Source of the DNA: Apostichopus californicus
Lineage: Eukaryota; Echinodermata; Holothuroidea; Aspidochirotida; Stichopodidae
Length of the DNA stretch: 31,271 bases
NCBI GenBank assembly: GCA_020650975.1
Contig: JAIPMN010001749.1
Span: 9,702-40,972 of the forward strand
Direction: 5' to 3'
Part shown: piece after piece, positions 17,653 to 29,079 of the stretch
How positions within the stretch are numbered: position 1 is the stretch's first letter
Layout: each line of letters begins with the position of its first letter
Position numbers and translations under genes: made by a program
The notes under the pieces: generated by a model
Database searches by the model: none
What the model was told of the DNA's origin: nothing
What the model saw: the letters and a program-made list of their open reading frames with translations, nothing else

Positions 17653-18468
17653 TCAAACATCAAGAGAGGGGGCAGAATAACCAAATAAAGCAAAATCTAA
17701 TATATATTTATCGACCAGCTGTTGTAGAACTATTGGTCTAACTTTGGTGAGTTCTGAGATTAAAGTGTCGGGAGTTGTTGGACGGTAGTACCCTTGCCTC
17801 TTCGGGAAAGACACCGTTGAATTACCGCGAATTCTACCCAAAACAAAATCAGCGTCCTCATGTAGCTGTTCGAAGGATCCGACGAAATCGTAATGTACTG
17901 CACATGGTTGACATAGTTCATGCATTGGCTTCCAATGGACGTCCATCGTCGATGTATCGCTGTCAATTAAAAATCTTAAAAATTCTTCAAATGTTATCGA
18001 TAAATCGCCCTTCATGAAAGCTTCTCTGGCTTTGGATTTAGGACGGTAAGCTCTAATAATTTTGGAACCGTATCTTCGGCGATAATCGCCTATATTTTCA
18101 CCGAATTTGTTCCTGTAAGCTGACAATAATCGTTCCAACGGATGTCGTACGAACATAAATTTATAAAAGTGTTTCAATTTTAAACGAGCTAAATTTGGTT
18201 CGTTGTCTTGTAAAAATGTCATCCCTGAATGGTGATCCATTTTACCCTTACTCTCCGCATCAAGTGTTCCTTGCATCACCTTGATTACCCTTTTCCAATT
18301 CGAACAAGCTACCTTTGGAATGAAACAGAAAAGAAACCGTCTTTGATCATCTACGATTATTTGCCGATATAAGGTTGTCTTCTCTTTCTCCAATAAATTC
18401 TTCGTATCATTCTTCTTTTCCACTTGACATAACGCCTGTAAAGTTCGACTACGTATGGAACGCGTAAT
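17653..18468 (-). CDS. Sulfotransferase exon 2: whole catalytic domain
   Basis: The acceptor is TCATTTTTTGCAG directly before ATTACGCG, and the frame runs 271 codons to TGA at 17655-17653. Both PAPS-binding motifs are in this exon, as is usual for the family. An ATTAAA on this strand at 17505-17500, about 150 nt past the stop, is a possible poly(A) signal. Confidence 0.92.
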   Translation of the reverse strand: MTRSIRSRTLQALCQVEKKNDTKNLLEKEKTTLYRQIIVDDQRRFLFCFIPKVACSNWKRVIKVMQGTLDAESKGKMDHHSGMTFLQDNEPNLARLKLKHFYKFMFVRHPLERLLSAYRNKFGENIGDYRRRYGSKIIRAYRPKSKAREAFMKGDLSITFEEFLRFLIDSDTSTMDVHWKPMHELCQPCAVHYDFVGSFEQLHEDADFVLGRIRGNSTVSFPKRQGYYRPTTPDTLISELTKVRPIVLQQLVDKYILDFALFGYSAPSLDV

Positions 18469-21400
18469 CTGCAAAAAATGATAAAAACGTAGGTTGATTT
18501 CAGCAGTACAGTTTCAAATAGAAGATTAACACATTTCCTTGTGGTAATGTGATTCCATAGCAATTCATGGGATGATAGATTCACAATATAGTCAAACCTA
18601 GGTCAGGTCGGATATGTTTGTGTGTTTAACAAGGTTCCACGACTGTAGTTACAAGCAATTGTCACATACGCGCGTCACGCACACACGCGGACCATCACCA
18701 TCGCTTAGGTTCCTTCTGCCTCGATCCGGCAAGGAATCAAAACGGTTAATCTAACTGATACTATACTATGTGGAAGTGTTCACATTTAGTTTATTTACAG
18801 TTTGTGCACTAGCACAAACTGAAAGAATTAAAACAGCTCTATATGCGTTGACATCTTTGCAGTGTGAGCACGAATGACATTTACCCAACATTCTAGCATA
18901 TTTCGTTCAGAGCACAACTCAATTACCAACTCCTATATTAGTGCTTGACATTATCGTTATAGCAACGACAACAGCTTGCATTTCACGGTAACAAACTTGC
19001 CTTTGTTAAGGCGTATCGTTGTATGCAGAAAGCGTATGTAGAAAGGGGAGGAAAATATATAAAAGCCGTAGCATTTTCCTATTTTTATGTAGGGAGACTC
19101 ATTCGCGTCACGTGAGCAGAGTCTATACTAGGTAACAAAGTGAAACACTAATTCCGACAGGGACACGTGCCCCAAATTATCTAGTGTGAAACGTATTTCT
19201 CGAAACTGGAGTTTAATAATCATAATAATAATAATAATAGTTTGCACGCACCAACTCCGCGCATCATTCCCTGAAAAGCGTAAACCCTGCACATCACTGA
19301 ACATGTTGGGGGCTAGTGAACACATCCCCCTTCCATCCACGCTTCATCGCAGAGCAAAACTCCAATTTATGAATATAATAAGTTTTTCATGAAATTCACA
19401 ATTGTGATAGCACTTTAATGTCATACCACCAGGGTCGTACATTCACAAATTTTTGTTGATTTCGAGACCGACTTTCAGTGACGAGTTGAGCAACGTTTCG
19501 AAAAAATAATTAACGCGGCAACTTGCTTTATAATAACAACTTTTAATTGTATAAATGTCTTTTTCAAGAAATAGGAAAGGTACGAAAACAAGAAGTCGGT
19601 CGAGCATTGTAAGATTGTTTATGTTTGAAGCGCGAAACAGCAAATTAGTTGTGCAGAACTTGGCAGGTGTCTTTCTGATAATTTGTTTTTCCTTTTGAAA
19701 CGTAACCAACCGCACTTGTTTCGAAAGATTTGGTTAGGAATTAATATACGTTACTGGCCTATTTTATTACCTGAAAAAAATTACATAAATCATAAGGAAG
19801 TATAATATTCAGTTACACATGATATTTCTGATTGACCCTGACAAATGAAGAAATTTCATATACCAAATGATGTGTTTTCTTCCTTGAAATAGCACGAACA
19901 ACATGGACAATATCTTAGCAAGCCGCCGCAATAGGAACCTCAGTTGGGTTTCAATTCACTTTTTCCATATACGTGTGCACTGAGAACTAGCCATGCTTGA
20001 ATTTCACATGATTATACCAGGGAGTTTCAACTATGTTCGTTTGAAATTGATTATAAGCAGCTAAATGGGTGTGTGTGGAGGGGAAGGGGGCTACGTTCCA
20101 AGCCCCATACAGACATTACAAGGGTATTCCAAAGAATATTGTATGCCGGGCCTGCAAGCGCTGCCACATTATGAACGTTACAAATTCCTTACATATAGAT
20201 TCTTTATTTATGGGTATAAGAATAGATAATTAATTTCGATATGTAACAGACCGTTAAAACACTCTGCTATCATTCATGGCTATATTTATATAACTCATTT
20301 AAGTTTTACGATATGACCTTTTAAACAGCTGAGTTTCATCAACTAAAGTGACTGTACTATTTTGTCCAAAGTCATCCTTGAAATTGAATGTGAGATTAGG
20401 ACAGTATCATACGTCTTGCAGGGACTATTACAGTATGAACGTTCATTAACTAATTAACAATACTTCCTTGGCTAATTAACAATACTTCCATGGCTAATTA
20501 ACAATACTTCCATGGCTAAAGAACACGGAGTTTTTACATACCTACATTTGTTCACTAATACAAAAACACAATATGGCAATTGCAAGGAGTAAGTTCATTG
20601 CTTCATTCAATACAAATGGGACAAAATGATGCTTACGTGTTACACTGTAGTCCATGCAGAATAGGGAGTAATGGGTAAACCATTATTGAACCAATCGATA
20701 CTTCAACGAACCTTCATCTCATTCACAATGTATAGTTAAATTCTGGTTGCCCTTGACTTATGCGACAATGGACTTTCTTCACAATGAACTCATTAGGACT
20801 TTGGAAGTATAGTGACTTAATATTAGTTACATGTTTAAAGAAGTACTATTTGTTAACTTATTACTTCAATATTTACTCTTGGTGCATGGGGGACGGGACG
20901 GTATTCAGAAATTACCGTACTAGGACCTGCAGCTAAACTATATATATATATAGTACAGTACCGGGACCAGTCCAGTTGAGCCCGAGTCCAATTAGTAGAT
21001 TAGACATGAGTTATCTGAAACTAGCTGACAAATGTTACCTCTACTTTCTACAAATTGTCTGCTAATAATCGGTGAAGGAGAGTGTTATATACAATACAGC
21101 AAAGCATCCAAGTATTTTCTATTTTTATATGCATATATAACTTTCTTAAACCGCGACCCATGTCAAGAGTACACTGTATAAACCATGATACTGAAAACTC
21201 TCTGACACTGTGGAAGAAATCAAAACCATTTGGCGCAGGGGTACAAGCAGGAAACAGATTATTGCCCTTTCTTCCATTGTTGTTACGAAGAGGTTTTGGG
21301 CTAAAACCAATAGTACATGCCAAATAAGGCATTATAATTGAGGAATGCCTGGAACTCTTTCACACGGTCAAACAAATCGACTTAAAGCAGGAAGTTAGAA

Positions 21401-24010
21401 TCCTACGTGTTCCATCAAAGGCATATGCAACGCTGGTTGTATTAAACAAGATGATAATGTATCCAATGACCAAATCATATTGAAAATAAGTGACGAATGC
21501 GAGAGTTTCAGGCAAAGTAAAGCTGAATGTGAATATTGTTTATTTATGTTGAACCTTCAAATATTCAAATATTCAAAAAGAGAGTATATTTTATGTTTCT
21601 CCCTAACTAAAATGATTTATTTGAAATCATAATGAAAGGCATCACTGTTTGCTTAATGTAAAACTGACATGTCAGTTTGGATAGTAAAATGCCTGCTTTG
21701 GTCCCGGGACACTTATTGTTCATTTTTTTATGAAACTGAACACACCTCTCAGGCTCTCACATATTTCCCCCGCAGGCCTTCTTATTGACAGCTGTACCCC
21801 CTCGACCTGTCCCCCTCTCGTCAAGCCTGTCAGACTAAAATTTCAATCGGCATTGGAGCACTGACAAACCCCGAGTCCTCCTTCTTAGCCATATTTCCCT
21901 TAATTCTCAACTACATCACGATCAGCTGCTCATTGGTTATCTTCCAAACAGTAATTGACAATGCAGAATAAAGCCCGTTTCTAACATACAACGTATAGGG
22001 GCGATAGGCCGTGTACGTCTGTTATGAAAGTGTGGTAGACTGGTAGGTATATTTGGTAGGAATATGCTTGAAGTAATTACAGAATACTACCAGGCAGCTC
22101 ACGAACAACATCCTACGAAACGGTGGCTTCGATGTCGCTGTGAATCTAGGCGAGGCAATACATTTTAGCAAAAGCACTCTTTGACGAATTGTTTTTGAGA
22201 ACGACTTCAACATACATCGTTTTACAGCTTCTTTCTAGGAAAAAAATATAAGTCCAACGTTAAGTATAGCTCCGTGGGTACGTTAGCAGATCTAGCAGAT
22301 TTAGCAGATTGCCATTTCTCAATCTGACATGATTGACAAGCTTCCCATTGTATGCTGACGGCGGAGTCAATAGGCCTACTGTATGTGACATATGCTTCTT
22401 GTGTTGATGGTTGTTTTGTAAGCACCATTTATTCCGAAAGAAACCTTTAAATGATACTTTGTAAAAAAACACAATATGTCTGCTCTGCATGCGCGAGCGT
22501 CCGACTTTGGAAAACACCAAACGCAAGAGGTTGCATTAAGCGTAGACATTAACGCCATTACTCAGGCCCATCCTTGCATTGCCCAATTTGTATACGGATT
22601 TTAGGGATGTAGACCATAGTATTATACAACCATTGGTAACTGTATAGGATCCAACGAATATCAAACTGAATAAGGATGTGTGAAATGCCTACCGTACTCA
22701 TTTTGACCACTGTAGCAATGGAACGCGAAAGGGTAATTCGTTAACATTGATTTGATTGGATTTGTATACTGTAGCAACAACCACGTAAAATATGTTATCA
22801 ACTCCCTCATTTGTAGCAGCGACCACGTAAAATATGTTAACAACTCCGTCATTAGTACCGGCGATCATGTAGAAATCGTCGACAACGTCCCGATTTGTAG
22901 CAACGATCATGTAGAAAACGTTGTCGCGGGGAAGAAAAGATCGTTGAAAAATACCTGTATAGCAGCAGCAACTAACAAAATAGTGCTGATGCATTGCTTG
23001 AAGCAAATTGAGTGTTTCAGCCAATGGCTTGACCTCTGACCTTTACCCTCATGACACCGCAAATAAAAAACCTACTGTACACTAGGATCACGGCGAGCAA
23101 GACTCGTGAATATTCACTTCATTAACTGTGTAAGGCAAACGACATGGAGAGTTTGTCAATTTGATCCAACTTACTCTCTGATTTATAATTTCACCTCAAA
23201 TTCGTATACAGTAAGGAGTCCACTAGTCAACAGCAATTACTAAATGTGAACGTAGGAAATGATTTTTGTGTTTATTCCAACAATGAACTTTGACCTCTAA
23301 ATTCTGAACATCCATATCACCAGAACACAAAATATCAGCAAATATAATACCTAGATATCAACATTAACCCCCATTTCAGTATACTATATATTTTTGAACG
23401 CACAACAGGACTTAATTTTAATGTATATGTTCACCATATTGCATGGTTATAAATCGGTACACAATGGGTTTTTGCTTCCTCCACGTACCCCCCCCCCCCA
23501 CACTCCCACCTCCCCCGCGCCGCACATCATGTTCCATCTCCAAAGTATATTCATACCTTCCAGATTCTGTCATTTTTCAGCATTCTAAACCACTACCCCT
23601 CCCCCCCCCCGCCCCTCCGATCTCTCCCCCTCCCCACATGGCTACGCAAATACACGTATATATCATGCTGTAAACGATGCGTCTGTATACATATAGCAGG
23701 GAGCTGCTACTCTAACTGTTAGAGTAGCAGCTCCCTGCTATATAGTACGTACCTCTTGATCCACGGATCTGACTCTGTCACCAGGCAGTGATATATTCAT
23801 CCACTGGACGGGCGAATAAAAAACGTCAAACGTGGAATGGTATTTCATAGATTGCGCAATAGTGATGTTGTTACTAAAAGATACAAATCTTAGCATATCC
23901 TTTAATCCGTATCGATGTAACTCGTTTCGTACGCCTCCTTGAAAAGTCAAGATAATGACCAAAATGATGGCAATTGAGATGAGGTACGCCCTGTGTATGA
24001 GTTTATTCAT
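17653..24010 (-). CDS. Golgi carbohydrate sulfotransferase, CHST8-14 family, two exons (357 aa)
   Basis: Exon 1 (24010-23753) and exon 2 (18468-17653) join in phase 0 to give 357 aa, close to the ~350 aa of CHST11-13. Family enzymes transfer sulfate from PAPS to GalNAc or related sugars of chondroitin, dermatan or glycoproteins in the Golgi lumen. A short basic N-terminus and one hydrophobic segment (residues about 9-23, ISIAIILVIILTF) give type II topology. The 5'-phosphosulfate loop is PKVACSNWKR (137-146) and the 3'-phosphate site is RHPLERLLSAYRNKF (194-208). The family blocks RRYGSKII, ITFEEFLRFLID, HWKPMHELCQPC and HYDFVGSFE follow in order. N-glycosylation sequons lie at N48, N72 and N302. 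It most resembles chondroitin 4-O-sulfotransferases, but exact substrate and orthology cannot be settled by eye. The gene looks intact. Confidence 0.9.
18610..18742 (+). repeat. Dispersed repeat, copy C (end only)
   Basis: GTTACAAGCAATTGTCACAT, a CG and CA-rich stretch, GACCATCACCATCGC, and GGCAAGGAATCAAAA match the final 120 bp of copy B. The unit part is missing or too diverged to see. Confidence 0.75.
19213..19241. repeat. (AAT)n microsatellite
   Basis: AAT/ATA trinucleotide run inside the sulfotransferase intron. Confidence 0.9.
20450..20515. repeat. 22-bp tandem repeat, 3 units
   Basis: Three near-identical copies of CTAATTAACAATACTTCCAT followed by GG; the first has one substitution. 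Confidence 0.95.
22772..22931. repeat. 42-bp minisatellite, about 4 units
   Basis: Units begin GTAGCAACGACCACGTA or variants and contain TATGTTAACAACTCC-like sequence. Because 42 is divisible by 3, frames stay open on both strands and give 14-residue repeats (CSNDHVKYVNN-type on +). I see no splice sites or family that would make either strand coding. Confidence 0.8.
23030..23042 (-). promoter_or_regulatory. DR1-type motif in sulfotransferase intron
   Basis: The minus strand reads AGGTCAGAGGTCA, a perfect AGGTCA repeat spaced by one. It lies about 0.7 kb into the intron from exon 1. Function is unknown. Confidence 0.4.
23484..23640. repeat. C-rich low-complexity tracts
   Basis: Two poly-C/CCT-rich tracts at about 23488-23518 and 23596-23637. 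Proline-rich translations here are artefacts. Confidence 0.85.
23691..23743. repeat. Perfect 53-bp palindrome (26-bp arms, 1-nt spacer) beside the exon 1 donor
   Basis: The arm starting ATATAGCAGGGAGCTGCTAC (23691-23716) is matched without error by its reverse complement at 23718-23743. On the gene strand it occupies intron positions +10 to +62. It is the best-preserved member of the CCAGGGA/GCAGGGA hairpin family in this window. Confidence 0.95.
23753..24010 (-). CDS. Sulfotransferase exon 1: signal anchor and stem
   Basis: It opens at an ATG with A at -3 and encodes 86 residues: MNKLIHRAYL, the membrane segment, then a stem region with two sequons. The donor is CAAGAG|GTACGT. I cannot exclude an additional small exon in the following intron, but the phase 0 to phase 0 join needs none. 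The start is preferred because the anchor follows at the usual distance. Confidence 0.82.
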
Positions 24011-26495
24011 TTTGTTGTTGGTGAATTGCTTGACTATGTAGATAGGCTACAGTTTTGATATCACTTCATGTTAATATTTGATGTAAATCCGGCACACTAT
24101 AAACTCCACAATATTCTTCTTCACCTGCAGGTTTCCGAAGTTTGACGTTTTCCCACGGTTTATTCCAAATATAGCTTCGGAGCTGGGCTTAAGTCCAGGT
24201 TTAGGTACAATTAATTCAATTATCATCTAACAATCGGCTTCGTTTCACTAAATCCATTGACCAAAGGAAAGCTAGGTAAAATGCTTACACTTCATCAACT
24301 TGTTTTCTAAAAATTCAGTGGTTCAGCCATTTTCCCCGCCAATGTAATTACACCGAACACTTTCTCTGCATGTGCACTAAAACTAAGCAGGCCTCCAGTT
24401 AATCATAAGGTAACATCATAGTCACCGGTATACAAACGTTTACATCCGGAAAATATCATCCTGTTTGACGCTATTCCACATACGCATTGCGATTACCCAA
24501 ACCTGTACGCTATTCGACAGAAAGTTTATGTAGCCTCTGTGATATTTTGAAATGGTGGGCTAGTGATAATTATTCCTTATCCAATTATCTGTACTCCGTC
24601 ACACATGAGTAATGATCTAATTTGTGTTACTTTCCGCGTAAAGCTCGGGTTAAAATAAGTCCGGATAAGATACCTATGCAACAATCAGTATTCTAATCCA
24701 GTCTATATGCGAGCCACTGTTACAACTTTCAACAGTATATATACAATTCCAATGAAACAACAGAAAATAATAATCCGGAGGGCTCCTCGACATACGATAT
24801 ACAACAAACGGAAAACAGGATGTCCTTACTTCAAGTTTAATTAGTCCAAGTTAATTAAAGTGAAGGTTACAATCGAACAACGGTACTCAACACTACCGAA
24901 TAAATGCCTGAAGGAAATTTTACCGCCGGTAACTTTTAGACATCTGCATAAAGGAATATGTTTAATGCAATTATGGTAAAATTAATGCAATTCCGTTAGC
25001 CAAATACAAACAGATTCCCGCTGCTAAACCTTATATTCTCACCCGCCTATCCGGCTTTACTTTGCGGTTAGTTCCTGTTAAGCAGCAAGTCACTGTCCAA
25101 CTTTGCTGTCACATTTCTCACTCACCGACGCGATGCCAATAAGTATACATGATAACATCATGCCAAACAGCAAGCCATATAACACTCCATCCAGCTATAG
25201 GTGACTGTAAATTCAGCAATGTTGTTCTCTGGATACGGTACAACAAACAACACTGTACAAGAAATTCTTAAGTAGAACGTGGCATTCTAAACAGATTCCT
25301 TCCACAGTCAACAAACAACAACTCCAGTATGTCGAGTGTACAATGCACGTTATCGCTGTGTGCTACTTAAAGTAAAACCACACGTCAACCGGGCTATTGA
25401 ACTACTGAATGCAAGATCTTAGCATCGGTTCATTGTCGTTCCTAAGTCCATCATAGCGATTAGTATAAGCCAAACTTGTATAAACTATTTCCAGAGTAGA
25501 ACTATGCAGGTACCAATACCGAATGATTGCACAGGTTAGATCGTCTCCTCATTACTGTACATACCTATTCACGAACACAATTTAGGAATACACATGTTCT
25601 TTTCGAAAAAGTATTGACGAAGATTAATCAAACAGGTATTGAAAAATATAACCTGAACTTCGCGACCAGATCAAATTATCACAAAATCCTTAACACAATC
25701 GCCTCCTTTCGAACGCAGAACTGCAGCTACACTTGAGTCCCTTAAAGTTCTCTGGAAGTCATCGTTAACAAAGTGAAGTGAGCATGGGTGCCAGGTGACC
25801 CACTCAGCCTTCATTACCGTTCTGAGACGTAGGAAGCTGTCCTAAGCTAGCTGTGGGTTTTCTGTCATAAGATATGTAATAAAAGCCTGTAGATCTTACA
25901 GGAATAAAGGTTATTCACTATACGAAGATTGGTTTGAAAACAGATTTTTTGGTTACAGAGAATAAGGAAGAGTTGTTCATTATCCTTAGGAAAGTCAATA
26001 AATACGACAAGCTGCACATCGACAAAAACTTTAAAGCGTACAGTACATTTTATGTTCAGTTGTGTGAACTTCGACCCTTTAGACAAAAGTCATTCAATAT
26101 TTTTTGGGATAATTGGAAACACATATATGTTCACACAAGGAGTGTTTAGAACCCCTGGTTCAAACTATAATATCCAGGTTGTTGCGACTGCTTGGGTGAT
26201 CCTTAGCAACCATATTAAAACTATAATATCCAATACTGAAAATATGTTTCCTTAAATTCCATGTGATTTGTCACTGCTTCAGTAACATATACTATGACAA
26301 GGTTCGCCCAATGATAATGTTTTAAAGGCAACGTACAAGCATATGTTTGGCTTGACGGGTCCAGTTTGAATTTCGCTAGATTCGCTACAAAGGCATCGTT
26401 TTAATGTCTGCACTGATTCGGAATCGTAGCATTAAACAAGGCTCAATGGATGAATGAATAACTTTCTGAACTTTCTTATCCAGCACATCAGACAA
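24011..26495. other. Sulfotransferase upstream region, no gene recognised
   Basis: The promoter and any 5' untranslated exon should lie here. I see no convincing coding exon on either strand, and no TATA box at a clear distance from the ATG. Confidence 0.45.
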
Positions 26496-26632
26496 TTGAA
26501 GTGAAGTTAGGCTGAGTATATAGAACCATCATATGAGGCTTGAAGTGAAGTTAGGCTGATTATAGAGTCATCCTATTCCTTTGTACTTGAAGTGAAGTTA
26601 GGCTGAGTATAGAATCATTCTTTGTACTTGTG
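26496..26632. repeat. 44-47 bp tandem repeat, 3 units
   Basis: TTGAAGTGAAGTTAGGCTGA starts at 26496, 26540 and 26587, each followed by a GTATAGA-like block and an ATCAT or GTCATC block. Confidence 0.88.
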
Positions 26633-27409
26633 ACATTCTGAGGTGATTAGGTCATAATAGTCGAGGATGTGCAGTGGCCTCCGTAACGTGACGTAGGACC
26701 ATGGAGGTAAAACAGAGCGACAATATAAATATAAGTCTGCATAAAACCACGACACACAATTCCCGGTGATCTGACCCGCAGACGGAAATACATTTCATAG
26801 AACCCAGGAAAATGCTATTGACCTTCATTTAGTCGTAATGGAACAGATGTCCATGTACCCTGTTTTGAATGTTCGTTTTATGTAAACACATTTAGGTTTT
26901 CAGGAAGTATTTGCTTACATATGTCGTCATATATACCTTTTTAAAGTTGAAGAAGTACGCTGTTTGATCTTTAACATAACACCATCACCTTCTTTTACAA
27001 ACAGAATCCGGGCGAATGTAAGATAACTGGTATACTCTATCACCATCTATGATTATAAACAGATGATACTGTAGTAGATCATTCTGGCTGACATAGACAT
27101 ACCTAAATAAGTATAACACTGACAAGGTGACAAGTTACACAACATCCACGTTGCTTTCATAGTTTCCTCGAATTATAATATCTTGTTTCGGACATCCTGT
27201 TCAAGCTAACCGATCTGTGTCAAGGTTGCGTTAAAACACGCATGGAAGTACGGTAAGTTCTCCTTAATTCATACATGCTGGCAAGAATGACGCTCGTTGA
27301 CGTGTCTGGATGGAGGATATAAGCGAAATCATAGCCATTACTTTAGTTGACTGTATATACACTGCCTGACAGCGAGATAAATCCTTAGCAAGACTCGGCG
27401 GTCAGTGAT
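26633..27409. other. Intergenic, no gene recognised
   Basis: It contains CATGGAGGTAAAACAGA at 26700-26716, which also occurs inverted at 12903-12919 inside a hairpin-family member. Nothing else is recognised. Confidence 0.4.
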
Positions 27410-27413
27410 ATAT

Positions 27414-27435
27414 CCAGGGAGTAGAAACCCCCTGG
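27414..27435. repeat. Short CCAGGG hairpin
   Basis: CCAGGG and CCCTGG separated by 10 nt; a weak relative of the same hairpin family. Confidence 0.4.
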
Positions 27436-27696
27436 TATAGCTGAGTCACTTCCTCACCGGGACTCGATGCATATTGGCCAAGTCTCTTCGATGAAAGACG
27501 TTCTTATAATCTAATTGATTCAAACTGCTGTACTGAAGACACGCAGACAGTGTACTATAAACACCCCGTGCGGACCCTGTCGCAAAACAGAACTAAGAAA
27601 CTTTTATCAACATTTCCTGTCAGAACTAAAGGCCCGACTCTTATGACAATCTCTTGATTCCCAAGTTGTTAAATCCTTCGGGAGCTTGTGGAACAT

Positions 27697-27844
27697 ATGC
27701 TCATACCAGGGAGCAACTCCCTGCTCATACTAATGATGCCAAACATGCTCATACCAGGGATCAACTCCCTGCTCATATTAATGATGCCAGACATGCTCAT
27801 ACCAGAGACTCAGGGAGCAACTCGCTGCTCATACTAATGATGCC
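27697..27844. repeat. 48-bp tandem repeat of CCAGGGA hairpins, 3 units
   Basis: ATGCTCATACCAG starts at 27697, 27745 and 27793. The first unit contains CAGGGAG-CAA-CTCCCTG, a 7-bp-arm hairpin; the second differs by one base; the third has an extra 7 nt. All end CATACTAATGATGCC or a close variant. Confidence 0.9.
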
Positions 27845-28947
27845 TATTCAATGTCTCGACTGATAATCAAATCATCTGCACTTTGTGTTTGTCACGTAGA
27901 GCGGCTATCAAGACTGCCAAAGGCAATTATATATGTATGACCCGGGTCGCACCCCTTCTTGTCAATCATATAATATTTATTCCATTTACAAATTATCCTT
28001 ATGTACACAAATGATTCGCTGTTCGCCGCGGGATAAAGTACCATATGTCTGTTAGACTATTGTTGACTTTCTTTATGAAATCAATAAATGGCTTCTTTAT
28101 TGATATAACAGTTCTCGGTATAAATATATCTCTTCTGATTTTGACCATCACGTATAGAGAGGTCATTGAGTACAAGATGGCAAAGTATCGTGACTATCCC
28201 GTCATCCCCTTCGGGTGAAGCAACTCTTTCTGCATAAATAGTACAATTCTTTGTAATAGAACGAAAAGGCTTTGAGACTGATTTGAGGTGTAATTAGCAA
28301 GTGTCCCTGCACCAAATGGTAAGAAAGTGTAACACTTTCCATTTAAGTGGTTAGATGGGCACTTTTTAGCATTACAACTTCACTTCCCCTCGTTATCAAA
28401 GTAAGAACCCAAATGGTTGAAATATGACAACTTCCTTATTGCTGTATTTTGAGTTCAGTTATATATACTTAGGAGAAAATGATCACAGTTACTAATGTGT
28501 GTATGAGTTCATTAATATAAAAGAGACTACGATTTATCAAGTTTGTGGTCTGTAAATGAAGAATTATGACCCTTCTTCCATGTGAATCACTACTTCATGC
28601 AGTGAATTAGGTTTGAATCCAGTAGGCCTACTTGAATTAGCGAATGCATTCATGCATAGACGTGATGACAAAAGATTTTCCAACAAAGAAACTGACAAAA
28701 TTGTTAACGTGAGTCGTTGACCTGTTCGTTATCATAGTTAACCAGAAACACTGAAACAACGGTATGTAAGGCATGCATAATGTCACTGTGGTCATGGTTT
28801 GCATGCGATTTTCCTTTTAGAGCACTGAAGGACCCTATAAACAAGGTCATTATGCACATTCCATCAACAAAGACGGAAATCGAAGCAATGTACGGCTGCA
28901 AATGGGAGCTCCTTGTTGGCTGAAAGAGGCGTTTAAATATTGTAGGA
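27845..28947. other. Intergenic, no gene recognised
   Basis: AT-rich sequence. The minus-strand frame at 28704-28970 has no recognisable content. Confidence 0.4.
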
Positions 28948-28967
28948 TTACACAGCTGTAATATACT

Positions 28968-29079
28968 CAAAATAAAATAAAACTATTAGCAAACTGCTTA
29001 TCCACTAGAGAGCCTGTTACTTGTCATTTAGCCTCTGAAGAAGATCCTGCTAGGATCGAAACGTCAGGCCAACTTACTT
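28968..29079 (+). mobile_element. 112-bp insertion with hammerhead motif, probably a Penelope-like element fragment
   Basis: The segment lies between near-identical direct repeats, 28948-28967 and 29080-29098 (TTACACA, an extra G in the left copy, CTGTAATATACT), which look like a target duplication. It carries the hammerhead-like motif listed next. Variant hammerheads with tiny stem III are known to be common in Penelope-like retroelements; the assignment rests on that link, as no coding part remains. Confidence 0.6.
29031..29069 (+). ncRNA. Hammerhead-ribozyme-like motif, type I, minimal stem III
   Basis: Order on the + strand: GCCT (stem I, 29031-29034), CTGAAGA (core CUGANGA, 29035-29041), GATCC-TGCTA-GGATC (stem II and loop, 29043-29057), GAAA (core, 29058-29061), CGTC ending at 29065 (tiny stem III and cleavage triplet GUC), AGGC (stem I, 29066-29069). 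One extra A at 29042 separates the core from stem II. Predicted cleavage is after C29065. Whether this copy is active, alone or as a dimer, is unknown. Confidence 0.65.

Larger units (their letters stand above)
18469..23752 (-). other. Sulfotransferase intron 1 (5.3 kb)
   Basis: GTACGT donor and TTTTTTGCAG acceptor, phase 0. Apart from the repeats listed inside it I recognise no exon, RNA gene or nested gene. Confidence 0.75.

Noticed and set aside
17775-18017. 80-codon + strand frame and other frames inside the sulfotransferase
   Set aside because: They are antisense or shifted shadows of exon 2, which has clear catalytic motifs.
23394-23673. Proline-rich frames
   Set aside because: They result from poly-C tracts in the sulfotransferase intron.
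25527-26255. Several 67-73 codon frames
   Set aside because: No recognisable content, no splice partners, and AT-rich composition like the surrounding intergenic DNA.
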